A stretch of 64,000 nucleotides of DNA from Populus alba. Its lineage: Eukaryota; Streptophyta; Magnoliopsida; Malpighiales; Salicaceae. This document shows, in pieces, positions 10,381 through 21,209 of this stretch. A program made the position numbers and the translations under genes. The notes below the pieces were generated by a model. The model was not told the origin of the DNA, searched no databases, and saw nothing but the letters and a program-made list of their open reading frames with translations. How positions within the stretch are numbered: the first letter of the stretch is position 1; each line of letters begins with the position of its first letter. Where the stretch lies: positions 22,171,882 to 22,235,881 of the forward strand of contig NC_133297.1 in the NCBI RefSeq assembly GCF_005239225.2, given 5' to 3'.

Positions 10381-12086
10381 TCAAAGTGCATAGATCTTTC
10401 AAAAATTTAGCATAGAAAGGTACTTGTTTAATAGCATCCAACAAAGGTATATTGATCCTTACATGTTTGAAAGTTTCAAAGATTTCAGAGTTGTGATTGA
10501 CTTTCCTTTGTTTGGTCATGGCATGAGGAAAATGAAGTGTTGGCGGAGAATCAGTCTTTTCTTTACAATGTTCAAATACAACCCCTTCCTTACCCTTAAA
10601 GATTGACTCATCATTTTTTTCACAAGGTTCAAGAGTGGGTTTTTCAATAACCTTACCACTACGAAGAGTGATGACTGATTTGACTTGATCCTTGTGTTGG
10701 CTTCCAGAACTACTTGCATTTGCATTGTATTGCCCTTTTGAATTTTGTTGTGGTTGAGATGGAAACTTACCTTTCTCTTATAAACTGAGAGTAGACGTTA
10801 AATTTGCAAGAGTATCTTTAAAATTTGTCATGCCTTGAGCAAGTTGAGTGTTGATTGCCTCTTGCTTTTCAATGCATGCAATGTTTCCTTAAGATTTCTT
10901 CTAAGAGGTGGAGCATAAGGAGGTGCATATCCATGAGAATTTTGGAAGTTATGGTGTGCTTGAAATGGTGGTTGTGAAGTTTGTGAATTATTGTTATCAC
11001 TCTTTCAACTGAAATTTGGGTGATTTCTCCAACCAGGGTTGTATGTTTGCAAGTATGGGTTATGATTAGGCCTTTGAAAACTGTTTAAAGCATGAGCTTG
11101 TTCATGAAGGCATTCCTTGAAAGAAGGCAAAGTTGGACTGACATTGGTTGCATGCTTATTTGTTTCACATATTTGACACCTAATGTCTTGAATAGATTTT
11201 AATTGACCACTATTTTTCAATTCTAGTGCCTCGACTTTTCTAGCTAAAGATGCAAACTTGGCTTGGAGGTCGTGATCTTCCCTAAGGTTATACATACCTC
11301 TACCATATGTATGAGGTTGGGTTTTACTTGGTGCCTCATAAGTGCCCGCAGTGTCCCAATTTTGCGCATTTTCAGCTAGCAAGTCTAGGTACTCCATTGC
11401 TTCATTAGGGTCTTTATCTTCAAAAGTTCCATTGCACATCAATTCAACCATTTGCCTATCTTTAGGTGTTAACCCTTCATAAAATTGTGAAACCAATCTC
11501 CATGTTTCAAAACCATGATGAGGGCAAGTATTAAGCAAGTCTTGATACCTATCCCAACATTGGTAAAATGTTTCACCTGGTTTTTGAGCAAAAATGGTGA
11601 TTTGTCTTTTAAAAGAGTTAGTTCTATGAGATGGAAAAAACTTTTTTTTAATTGTTGTTGCATTTCATCCTAAACACGAATGGATCCTGACCTAAGATTT
11701 TGTAGCCATGTTTTAGCTTTATCTTTTAATGAAAAAGGAAAAAGCTTTAATCTAATGGTTTTCATACTACAATTTAAGTCATTATAGGTGTTAAATTCAA
11801 ATTCTCTCAAATGCAAGTATGGATTTTCTAGATCTAAGCCATGAAAAGAACGTAAAAGTTGAATAATATCTGGCTTAAAATTAAAATGAGATGCATCAGG
11901 AGGGAAAACTATGCATGAGGGTGCACTTGTTCTTGTGGGATTCATATGGTCTCTAAGTGTTCTAACACAGTTATTCTCATTATTATTATTATGAAGTGAT
12001 TGGTTATCTTCTTCGGTCATATTTTCTGAAAATGATAAGGATACCCTACAAAGTCTACCATTTAATGTACGTGACCAAACACTCAT
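10381..12086 (-). pseudogene. Gag, frameshifted (copy B)
   Basis: The start MSVWSRTLNGRLCRVS is at 12,086. The capsid-like Retrotrans_gag core follows (LKLFPFSLKDKAKTWLQNL, then FYEGLTPKDRQMVELMCNGTFEDKDPNEAMEYLDLLAENAQNWDT). The frame breaks near 11,660 and 11,530 and again downstream. The zinc-knuckle reads CQICETNKHATN followed by V-S, so the last Cys is lost. At the gag-protease boundary this copy has CAA where copies C and D have TAG. Confidence 0.8.
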
Positions 12087-12186
12087 GCACGTGTAGAAAG
12101 AGAATAAAAGGAAGAAGAAAACAATAGAAAAGGAAACAAAATTAGATACAAGTGAAAAGCGAAAATAAAATAAATACTATAACTTT

Positions 12187-12846
12187 TGTAACACCATACT
12201 TTTAAATATTGTCAAGAATTTATGATGTTAACTTTTGTTAACAACAAATCAAGTTCCTTTCATAGCACAAGTGTAGGTTATACCATACGGTTGGCTATGA
12301 AAGTGCCAAGCATTTGTTGTACCAAGTGTTATACAACACAAATCTAGATGAACCATCTAACAAACAAGGTATTAAGAATTAGTGAGATAAAAAGATAAGA
12401 CATGTTAATAACAAACTTTCTTGGATATAAACAGTGAAGTTCATGTTGAGTTTATATTATACATATTCTAACATCATTAATGAAACTTTTTCACCTTGAC
12501 ATAATAAACTGTGCTAAACATATTGAAGAAGAGAAACATAAATAAACAACATAAGAACATAAGTATAGTAAAGGAAATGAAAAGCATAAACAAGAGATTA
12601 AGGAAAATATAACATGAAATAAAACTTAAACATTACAAAAATATAAAGAAAATATAAAGAGCATGATCTTGATCTGAACAATAAAGATGCCTAAATGCAT
12701 GGCAAATGCCTTCTTTTATAGGCCAAAATTTGAAACTATTGATTTGATGACTAATTGTTGAGTGAGTGGCCAACTCTTGACTTGGTGAAAATCTTGACTT
12801 AATGGAAATCCTTATCTTCTTGTCTAAAACAAATGTCATTGCTAGC
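12187..12846 (-). repeat. 5' LTR of copy B, part 1 (inner part)
   Basis: It begins abruptly at TAACACCATACTTTTAAATATT, the same internal block seen at 5,754 in the 3' LTR, with no PBS or U5 between it and the gag leader. It carries the hairpin (12,258-12,304) and a TATA box complement (12,713-12,720), and is cut at 12,846 by copy C. Confidence 0.75.
12842..12846. repeat. Target site duplication of copy C, left
   Basis: CTAGC directly before TGACACGACC. The identical CTAGC follows the other LTR at 24,777-24,781. Confidence 0.9.
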
Positions 12847-13150
12847 TGACACGACCAAAAGCTTGATGTCTTCTCCCAAGTGCAGGAGTGTCGAAGTAAT
12901 AAATAACCCGGCAAGACCGGGGTCGAACCACAGAGAGGTTAATTGTATAAATTATAAATAACAAGACAACAACAACAATAACATCAATAACAACAACAAC
13001 AATAATAACAATAATTATTATTATTATACTCAGTACGTGGCGTTGTTATACCTGAGAATGATCTAAAAGATCGGGTCATAGGTTTCCAGCCTATATACTG
13101 AGTTTATGAAAAGATCAAAGATATATATTATATAATATAAACAGAATGTA

Positions 13151-13187
<37 letters not shown>

Positions 13188-14597
13188 GAAGAAGATGAAG
13201 AAATTAATGAGAACTTTGAGTTGGAAGATTAACGTAAGGATTAAGCAACGATAAAAACAAATGTCAAGGTTAGAGGATCCACTAATGGTACTTCAAACAA
13301 GTATAATATAAACTCTTATTACTCAATTGAAAACCACACATAAAGGAGGTTCCAATCAGATTATAAATTGTTAACATGATTGCATTAGTTATCTTATTCG
13401 AATAAAGCTAATACTTGTAAATGTTGGCAGGCATTCATGATTATAACTTATGTTAACAACAAATCAAGTCCCTTTCATAGCTCAGGTGTCGGTTATACCA
13501 TACAGTATGGGCTATGAAAGTACCAAGTATTTGTTGTACCAAGTGTTATACAACATAAATCTAGATTAACCATTTAACAAGCAAAGTATTAAAAGTGAAC
13601 AAGATAACAAATATAAAACATGTTAGTATCCAACATTAAGGTCCATGTTAAGTTTATATTATACTTATTCTTACACCATTAATGTACCCTTTTCGTCTTG
13701 ACATAATTAACTTAGCTAAACATAATGAAAGAAAGAAACATAAATAAACAAGATAAGAACATAAATGAGAAAGAAGTTAACTAAGTAAAGGAAAGGAAAT
13801 GAAGTGCATAAACTTGATATTAATGAAAGCAAAACATAAGCAATACAAAGAGAGAAAGCAAGAGCATGATCTTGATCTGGAAACCAAGATTCCTCAATAC
13901 ATGGTAAGTGCCTCCTTTTATAGGCCAAAATTTGGAACTATTGATTTGTTGACTAATTGATGAGTGGGTGGCCATATCTTGACTTGATAACAATCCTTAT
14001 CTTCTTGTCTGAACAAGACGTCATTGCTAACATCATCATTTGCCCAGAATCCTCAGGAATGTTCTAGGAAATTGTCTCAGCTTTCCAACAAAAAAAAGAT
14101 GAGGTCATTTGGACTTCTAGAACTCAAGATATGGGCTGAACACTAAATAGTGTCTGGGCTGCAGGACAGCTTCGGACTTCTTCGTTGTTCCTATATTTTG
14201 GACTTGAAAACGGCCTTATTAGATCTTGGTGTCCAAATGAAAGTTGTAGGCCTATGTTTTACCTTTCCATACATATAAAATGGACCTAAATCTGAAATCT
14301 AGAGCTCCAGATATGATCCAATTACCGAGCAATGTTCCGGTTTGGACTGCACCGACATCTCTTTTCTAAGTTTGGCCATCTCTTTGTCCTTTAACTTTCA
14401 ATGCTTAAACTCATCAATCAATCCTTTTATTTATGTGATAGTCCTGCATTTAAAATGAGCATTTACCATAAATTAAGGTATCTTATAATATCAAACTTGT
14501 TATTATAAAACATACTTTAGTTAAGGAGTTATTGATACTTCAAGTGCAAAATGATGATATAAAACCTTGATAAACATGCACTTTTAAGTACTAATCA
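12847..14597 (-). repeat. 3' LTR of copy C
   Basis: On the minus strand it runs from TGATTAGTACTT (14,597) to GGTCGTGTCA (12,847), 1,751 bp. It contains two related U3 units, a TATA box at 13,914-13,922, the hairpin at about 13,471-13,520, an (AAT)n tract near 13,150 and the CCCGG...CCGGGG stem near 12,909. Confidence 0.92.
13914..13922 (-). promoter_or_regulatory. TATA box in the 3' LTR of copy C
   Basis: TATAAAAGG on the minus strand, at the same LTR position as in the other copies. Confidence 0.65.
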
Positions 14598-14612
14598 CAC
14601 CCCCCAACCAGC
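14598..14612 (-). promoter_or_regulatory. Polypurine tract of copy C
   Basis: Minus-strand TGGTTGGGGGGTG lies immediately before the LTR TGATTAG. Confidence 0.85.
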
Positions 14613-15876
14613 TTATTACTAGTCCCTAGTAATCTAAAGCGTTAAAATAAAGAAACAATTTGCAAGTTTCACAAAGCAAGGCATTCATCATTCAACTTCC
14701 ATTAATCTATCCAGATAAACAAACTCTCATTAAATTTATATTTCTGCTTCATACTTCTTAAACAAGATATTAATAAACCTTCTTTTTGTGTGCTCAATGA
14801 AAACATAGATGATGAGGCTTTTGTTGGAAGAAAACAATATTATGTTCAAATGTTTAAGGTGAACTTCCTTGGGTTGGGATTATAATTATTATTATTAATT
14901 TCTTTTTTTCTTTTCTTTTTCATTTTTTTTCTTTTTATTTATGTACACATACAACTTAAAACACAATGTATCTTTAACCCATGTAACGAGTTTTAGGCTA
15001 ATGACTCCCAAACCAGTTGGTCTTAGGGCATTAAGTGTTGAGACACTCCTACGAGCTTAACAACTCAGGTTGCAGATACTGATACGTAGATAGTGCAATG
15101 TTTGATTCCCTTAAGCTTTTCTTCTTAACCCATGTAACAAGCTTTGGGCCAATAACTCCCAAGTCAGTTGACTTTAGGGTATTAGGTGTTAAAACACCCC
15201 TTCGGGCTTAATTGCTTAGGTTAGGGAGGCTACGAAACCAAACTTATCCACATTTTATTATAATCAATACTATCTTTTTTTTTCTTTTTTTCTTTTTTTT
15301 TCTTTTTTTTTTGAAAATTATATACTATCATTTTCCCTTAGTTGTTACCTTCAACAAAAGAACATAATTAATGTAATAATCCAATGTGCAACCCACAATC
15401 ATATGTTAAAGTGTGTGTGTGTGAAAATGAAGGTTTAATAATACTTGTTAAATGAGTATAGGAGCAGAATCAAGTGATAACAATGTGAGAGTTTGTAAAC
15501 CTGAATATTTCAAGAAGTATTCTAATAGGCCTTGTTATGAATATTGCAAATAACCATTAGAAAATTTTTACTAAGATGCGTCTCAAGAATAATTCCTCTT
15601 TACTCTGCCATCCTAGTAATAACAGTTTTGCCAAATGGTTTTTTTAAAAACAAACACAGTTAGTTGGTTAGTTTTTTTTTTTTTTTTTTTAACTACTACT
15701 CTCTCCCCCCAAACCAAAACGAGACATTGTCCTCAATGTCCTAAGGTAGAAAGATAGAGTATAGAAGACATCACCTGAAACAACCAACAATGATAAACCT
15801 GAAACACACTTAAACAAATATAAGAAGTAACAAAACAAAATAATATGCTATTAATAAAACCAAAAGACACAAGGTT
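14613..15876 (-). other. Noncoding 3' region between LOG ORF and PPT (copy C)
   Basis: About 1.26 kb without a gene. It contains the conserved two-copy repeat (14,977-15,078 and 15,128-15,230), T-rich runs near 14,900 and 15,280, and the purine-rich motif (minus strand GACATTGAGGACAATGTCTC followed by a TTTGGGGGGAGAGAG run) at 15,689-15,755. The long retained spacing in all copies suggests packaging, termination or priming signals, but none can be proved here. Confidence 0.6.
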
Positions 15877-16530
15877 TCACAGATGAAGGCTCAAATCTAA
15901 TCTAAGCTTTTTACGGCTTTCCTTAGCTGACCAATCTAGGCGACTCATGCAAGGATCAATGACATGGATGAAAGATTGTAGTTGGTCAATCAATTGTTCA
16001 GCAGTAGCAGCAGAGATTATGATTTGTCGTGCTGAAGATGTTAGAAATTCCTGTTCCACAGCTTGATCAAGGAAAGATAGCAACTTATCATAAAAACCAT
16101 TAACATTTAACAAACCTATAGGTTTATGGTGAATGTGCAGTTGGGCCCAAGATGAAATATGAAAGATCTCTTCCAATGTGCCCAGACCACCTGGTAAGGC
16201 AATGAAGGCATCAGCATGGTTAAACATGGTATTCAGTCGGTCAGACATTGTTGGGACCTGTAGTTCCTCTCCAATTGTTTTTCCAATGATGTCCCCATTT
16301 GCTAAAGCTTTGGGGACAACCCCCAAAACTTGACTACCTCCCAAAAATGCAGCCATTGACACTCCTCCCATTAACCCAAGGCTACCTCCCCCATATACTA
16401 AATGAATCTTTCTCTCAGCTAGTACCCGACCAAGATGATTTGCTGATTCTAAAAACTCTTTTTCTTTCCCAGGACTAGATCCACCGAAAACACAAATATT
16501 TTTTATGTGATGACTTGAGGAACCTGCCAT
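15877..16530 (-). CDS. Retrotransposon-borne LONELY GUY (LOG) protein: cytokinin riboside 5'-monophosphate phosphoribohydrolase
   Basis: An intact 217-residue frame. LOG enzymes split cytokinin riboside 5'-monophosphate into the free active base and ribose 5-phosphate in cytosol/nucleus. All core marks are visible: Rossmann-like start KNICVFGGSSPGK (10-22), phosphate loop VYGGGSLGLMGG (45-56), conserved Arg98 in MSDRLNTMFNHADAFI, the signature PGGLGTLEE (113-121) with the catalytic-type Glu, and HHKPIGLLNVNGFYD (134-148). Length fits plant LOG proteins (about 210-230). The first Cys of the usual CVFCGSS is Gly here. Host LOG genes have several introns and this frame has none, which points to capture from mRNA. 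It lies 265 bp after the cysteine-rich ORF and before the PPT. Family assignment is firm; activity and expression are unknown. Confidence 0.9.
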   Translation of the reverse strand: MAGSSSHHIKNICVFGGSSPGKEKEFLESANHLGRVLAERKIHLVYGGGSLGLMGGVSMAAFLGGSQVLGVVPKALANGDIIGKTIGEELQVPTMSDRLNTMFNHADAFIALPGGLGTLEEIFHISSWAQLHIHHKPIGLLNVNGFYDKLLSFLDQAVEQEFLTSSARQIIISAATAEQLIDQLQSFIHVIDPCMSRLDWSAKESRKKLRLDLSLHL

Positions 16531-16654
16531 TTCTACACACTTCTATATTTGATGAATGTATGGGATGAGTAGAAATGAAGGGAAGGAAGAGAAGAATTTA
16601 TAGATGAAAAATGGAAAATGCAATCATACCACCTATATGTAGGCCAGCTGTAGT

Positions 16655-16658
16655 CTCA

Positions 16659-16694
<36 letters not shown>
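16655..16694. repeat. (CT)n microsatellite between the two accessory ORFs
   Basis: A pure CT run of about 40 bp between the cysteine-rich ORF and LOG. It is much shorter in copies B and D. On the minus strand it is a GA tract in the untranslated space upstream of LOG. Confidence 0.8.
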
Positions 16695-16696
<2 letters not shown>

Positions 16697-16795
16697 ATTA
16701 ATTATTTATTTTGAAAAAGCATGTATGTACAGGTAGTTGTGATTGTGGCTCACATCTTCCCTTGGTTTTACGTCCAAGAACGGCTTAAACGCCCT

Positions 16796-17344
16796 CTATG
16801 GGTCGGGGATAGGCTTCCTATCCAGTTTTCTTAAAAACTGGCAAACAGGGTCTTTTTTAGTCAGTTTCCCAAGACTAAGTCGATCACGTTCTTTATGGAA
16901 TTGTGGCCATAAATCATGAATTACACGATGCACATCTCCACTAGGATGCGTCTCAAGGGTCAACAAAAGATTATCTAAAGACCCCTTACTCAGGCCATCC
17001 TTAATGAATTGTATCTTATCTTCACGGTTTACAGATACCATTCCTAAAGAACGACATGTCGCATTACAAGTCCATCTGGCACATCTGTGACAGACTTTCA
17101 GTCGTTTTGCACGACGTTTCTTTGCAAAAGTGCTTTTACCTGTTCCAGGCATGTGTGAAATGAAAGAATTGGAGGACTCACCTGATAATCGGACCTTTGC
17201 TTCAATCAGCCAACGAATATCTTCAGGAATTCCATGATTCATTAACAACCTCAATCTTGCACACCTAGCACGGTAAATTTTTGTAATCGCATTTGAAGGT
17301 AGAGCGGGAAAATACCTTTTCAACTTTTCAAGAGTGGTGTCCAT
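16796..17344 (-). CDS. Accessory basic cysteine-rich protein, resembling carlavirus nucleic-acid-binding proteins
   Basis: 182 residues from the ATG at 17,344. An upstream in-frame ATG at 17,404 gives 202, but copy D has a stop between the two, so the inner start is preferred. Residues 25-60 are a helical, Arg-rich region (RARCARLRLLMNHGIPEDIR). Residues 67-83 read GTGKSTFAKKRRAKRLK, a partial P-loop-like string running into a basic stretch. The cysteine motif C85-x2-C88-x4-C93-x3-C97 follows. A basic stretch just before a four-Cys finger, with the VNREDKIQFIKDG tail, resembles the Carla_C4 family, whose members bind nucleic acid and can act as silencing suppressors. This is recognition by eye. 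It sits where env-like ORFs occur in Athila relatives; no signal peptide or membrane segment is seen. Confidence 0.7.
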   Translation of the reverse strand: MDTTLEKLKRYFPALPSNAITKIYRARCARLRLLMNHGIPEDIRWLIEAKVRLSGESSNSFISHMPGTGKSTFAKKRRAKRLKVCHRCARWTCNATCRSLGMVSVNREDKIQFIKDGLSKGSLDNLLLTLETHPSGDVHRVIHDLWPQFHKERDRLSLGKLTKKDPVCQFLRKLDRKPIPDP

Positions 17345-17404
17345 TTTCAAAAGAGAATTGGAGACGAGATTCAAAGAAGGGAGAAAGAGCACAGAATTGT
17401 ACAA

Positions 17405-17555
17405 ATATATATAGATATCAGTTATTTGGGAAACTGAAAGAACCGACTTAAGTCACGGAGTACCGTTATCCGCCATTTGACCGGGGTGAAAGAGACTAGC
17501 AAAACAAAAGTCACACTAAAAAGCAACAAAAAAAAAAGTGAGAAAAACAAAATAA
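17405..17555 (-). other. Spacer between integrase stop and accessory ORF
   Basis: About 150 bp without a gene. A similar stretch in copy D (33,277-33,493) carries the same block GAACCGACTTAAG...CACGGAGTACCGTTATCCGCCATT on the plus strand. That conservation suggests a cis signal such as a splice acceptor or subgenomic leader. Confidence 0.45.
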
Positions 17556-18809
17556 TCAACCTTTATCAATAAGATTATTCAAACCAATGGATTCACTTTC
17601 ACTAGGAAACTCATCAAAGTAAGCTTTTAAACGATGTTCATTTACCTTCAAAACATTGTCATTCTTTGGATTCTCAATATCAAAGGCCCTATAAGGATAC
17701 ACATGTTTCAAAATAAATGGACCGCTCCATCTTGATCTTAGTTTTTCATGAAATAAATGGAGTTGAGAATTATAAAGCAAAACTTTTTGACCAATATTGA
17801 ATGTTTTTCTCAGTATTTTCTTGTCATGAAACTCTTTGATTCTTGCTTTATGAATTCTTGAATTGTCATATGCATCATTTCTAATTTCGTCAAGCTCATT
17901 TATTTGCAATTTTCGCAGCTGACTAGCATCATCAATGTTTGAATTGAAAGCTTTAATAGCCCAATAAGCTTTATGTTCAATTTCCACAGGCAAGTGACAA
18001 GGTTTTCCATAGACTAGTCTATAAGGTGACATACCTAATGATGTTTTATATGCAGTTCGATAAGCCCAAAGTGCATCATTAAGTCTTAAAGACCAGTCTT
18101 TCCGATTAGGGTTCACCGTTTTCTCCAAGATCTGTTTGATCTCCCTATTAGCAAGCTCTACTTGTCCACTTGTTTGAGGGTGATAAGGGGTGGCAACTTT
18201 GTGTGTGATTCCATATTTCTTCATTAAAGAAGCAAATGGCTTGTTGCAGAAATGTGTTCCACCATCACTTATTATGGCTCGAGGAATTCCAAATCGACTC
18301 AAAATATTGTCTTTCAAAAACTTTATCACTGTTTTGTGATCATTGTTTCGACTTGGAATTGCCTCTATCCATTTTGAAACATAATCTACTGCGACTAATA
18401 TGTACACGAAACCAAATGATGGAGGAAATGGACCCATGAAATCTATACCCCAACAGTCAAAGATCTCAATGACAAGAATAGGATTTAAAGGCATCATGTG
18501 ACGTTTTGAAATAGATCCCAACTTTTGACAATTTTCACAAGTCTTGCAGAATGCATGTGAATCTTTGAACATGGTGGGCCAATAAAATCCACTTTGTAAG
18601 ATTTTTGCAGTTGTCTTTCTTGATGAGAAATGACCCCCACATGCCTCAGAATGACAAAATTTAATGACACTACTTACCTCATTGTCAGGAATGCGTCTTC
18701 GAAATATTTGATCAGGACAATATTTGAATAAATAAGGGTCATCCCAATAAAAGTTCTTCATTTCGTTCAAGAACTTTCTTTTGTCTTGGGTACTCCAATG
18801 AGTTGGCAA
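17556..18809 (-). pseudogene. Integrase of copy C (in a broken pol)
   Basis: A 417-codon open stretch, in frame with the upstream pol frame after a TAG. The zinc-binding N-terminus ([30 protein letters not shown]) is followed by the DDE core: Asp in [11 protein letters not shown], Asp in [12 protein letters not shown], Glu in [15 protein letters not shown]. It continues to [28 protein letters not shown] and a C-terminal SH3-like part ([21 protein letters not shown]). All catalytic residues are present. It is called pseudogene because it would be made only by reading through four TAG codons upstream. It would insert the cDNA, giving the 5-bp duplication. Confidence 0.85.
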
Positions 18810-18845
18810 TTGTCCTGAAACAAGAAAATTAACAATATTAGCAAA

Positions 18846-20252
18846 CTAAGGCATCATAGAAACGGAAAATAAAGATTCATCGGGAAAGTAGTCATCGATT
18901 GGTGTGATGTCAGATTTCGAATATGTTGTCAATCTTGACAAATGATCTGCAACAACATTTTCGGTGCCTTTCTTATCTTTGATTGTGATATCAAATTCTT
19001 GAAGTAACAAAATCCACCGCACCAATCTAGCCTTAGAATCTTTCTTAGAAAGAAGATATTTTAATGTTGCATGATCACTAAAAACAACAACAGGTGAGCC
19101 AACAAGATAAGGTCTGAACTTGTCACATGCAAATACTACTGCAAGTAATTCTTTTTCAGTGGTAGTGTAATTCATTTGAGCACTATTTAAAGTTTTACTT
19201 GCATAGTAAATCACATAAGGTTTCTTATCCTTTCTTTGTCCCAAGACAGCACCTACGACATAATCACTAGCGTCACACATTATTTCAAAAGGTAATGACC
19301 AATCAGGAGGTTGAATGACAGGAGCAGAAGTAAGCAAGTTTTTAAGTTTAACAAAGGCTTCTTCACAACGTTCAGTCCATTCAAAAATATTATCCTTTGT
19401 TAGAAGGTTACTCAAGGGCTTAGATATTACACTAAAATCTTTGATGAACCTTCTGTAAAAACCAGCATGTCCTAAGAATGATCTAACATCTTTAACAGAT
19501 TTTGGTGTTGGTAAGTTGGCAATTAACTCAATTTTAGATTTGTCAACCTCAATTCCTTTTGATGAAACAATGTGACCAAGTACAATGCCGTTTGTTACCA
19601 TAAAGTGACATTTTTCCCAATTCAGTACAAGATTCTTCTCTTCACACCTACTCAAAACCTTTTCTAAGTTAGTCAAACAATCATCAAATGAATCACCAAA
19701 AACAGAAAAATCATCCATAAAAATTTCAAGAAAACGTTCAACCATATCACTAAATATGCTAAGCATGCATCTTTGAAACGTGGCTGGTGCATTACATAAT
19801 CCAAAAGGCATCCTTCGATATGCAAAAGTACCAAATGGACATGTGAAAGTAGTCTTCTATTGATCTTGCAATGCAATTTCAATTTGATTGTAACCGGAAT
19901 AGCCATCTAGGAAACAATAAAATTCATGACCTGCAACTCTTTCTAGGATTTGGTCCATGAAAGGTAAAGGGAAATGATCTTTTCTAGTCATTGAATTAAG
20001 TTTCCTATAGTCAATGCACATGCGCCAACCCGTAACAGTCCTAGTTGGAATTAACTCATTTTTCTCATTCGTTATCACAGTGACTCCAGACTTTTTGGGT
20101 ACAACTTGGGTAGGACTTACCCATTTGCTGTCAGAAATAGGATAAATGATTCCATTATCTAGAAGCTTAATGACTTCATTTTTCACTACTTCTTTCATAT
20201 TAGGATTAAGCCTTCGTTGCATTTCTCTAGAAGGTTTAGCATTTTCCTCCAA
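18846..20252 (-). pseudogene. Reverse transcriptase and RNase H of copy C, with an internal TAG
   Basis: RT starts in MEENAKPSREMQRRLNPNMKE, has the RT fingers (KWVSPTQVVPKK, MCIDYRKLN) and FYCFLDGYSGYNQIEIA, and meets a TAG at 19,857-19,859. It resumes with [16 protein letters not shown] and the catalytic box FMDDFSVFG. RNase H follows with all acidic residues in place ([50 protein letters not shown]). A second TAG replaces the conserved Trp at 18,846-18,848 (TGG in copies A and D). The core enzymes are otherwise well preserved. Confidence 0.88.
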
Positions 20253-21209
20253 CTAAATCTTGTGTGTGCAAATCAAAGGGCTAATTCCTTTTATGTCAGC
20301 TATGGTCCATCCTAATACATTTTTGTGCATTTTTAGAGTCTGTAATAACTTACCTTCTTGATGCGCATTAAGTTTGGAAGAGATTATTACCAGAAAAGTT
20401 TCATTTTCTCCCAAAAATGAGTATTTGAGATTAAATGGTAACGGCTTCAATTCAGGTTTTGGTGGTTGAACACTTGAAGGTATGGGTTCAATTGATCGTG
20501 GTGGCAATTCTTCAATTTGTGGCCTCCAATTGCATGCCTTTGATTCCTGAAAGTAGACCATTTGCAAATCATCGGATTCATCAATCTCAGTTTCAATAGA
20601 AGTGGTTTGAAATTGATCATGTACTAATTTTTCAATAAAATCCACTTCCTGTAAATCATTATCATCTCCAGGTTGCTTGTAAATGTTGAAAATATTCATC
20701 TCCAATGTCATGTTTCCAAATGATAGCTTCATCAGTCCATTCCTACAATTAATCAATGCATTAGAAGTGACAAAAAATGGACGTCCTAAAATGACAGGAA
20801 TTGAATTACATGCTTCAACAGGTTGTGTATCCAAGACAACAAAATCTACAGGGTAAATGAATTTATCAACTTGTACTAACACATCCTCAACTATTCCTCT
20901 AGGCACTTTTACAGATCTATCAGCAAGTAAAAGAGTTACAGAGGTTGGTTTTAACTCACCTAGATTGAGACTCTGAAAAACTGAATATGGAAGTAAATTC
21001 ACACTAGCTCCAAGATCAAGTAAGGCTCTTTCAATTTTATGTTCTCCAATAAAGCAAGAAATTGTAGGACAACCAGGGTCTTTATATTTCAAAGCATTAT
21101 TGTTTTGAAGAATGGCACTTACTTGTTCGGCTAAAAAGGCTTTCTTTTTCACATTCAGTTTTCTCTTCACAGTGCACAGATCTTTCAAAAATTTAGCATA
21201 GGAAGGAGC
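20253..21209 (-). pseudogene. Protease region of copy C
   Basis: The open stretch starts inside KDLCTVKRKLNVKKKAFL. It has the aspartic protease core ALLDLGASVNLLPYSVFQSL and VEACNSIPVILGRPFFVTSNALI, then a linker to RT ending LICTHKI before a TAG at 20,253-20,255. The upstream boundary is the TAG at 21,210-21,212 between gag and protease, shared with copy D but CAA in copy B. Confidence 0.85.

Noticed and set aside
12905..12940. tRNA-like string GTGGTTCGACCCCGG on the minus strand in U5
   Set aside because: Only a T-arm-like piece and the CCCGG/CCGGG stem are present; no acceptor or anticodon arms. Best read as LTR U5.
13716..13928. Conserved ~70-codon hydrophobic frame in LTRs (also 23,895-24,107 and 37,597-37,827), starting MAYKRRHL
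   Set aside because: Its ATG overlaps the TATA box (ATGGCCTATAAAAGG), so it would lie upstream of transcription start. Conservation is explained by LTR homology.
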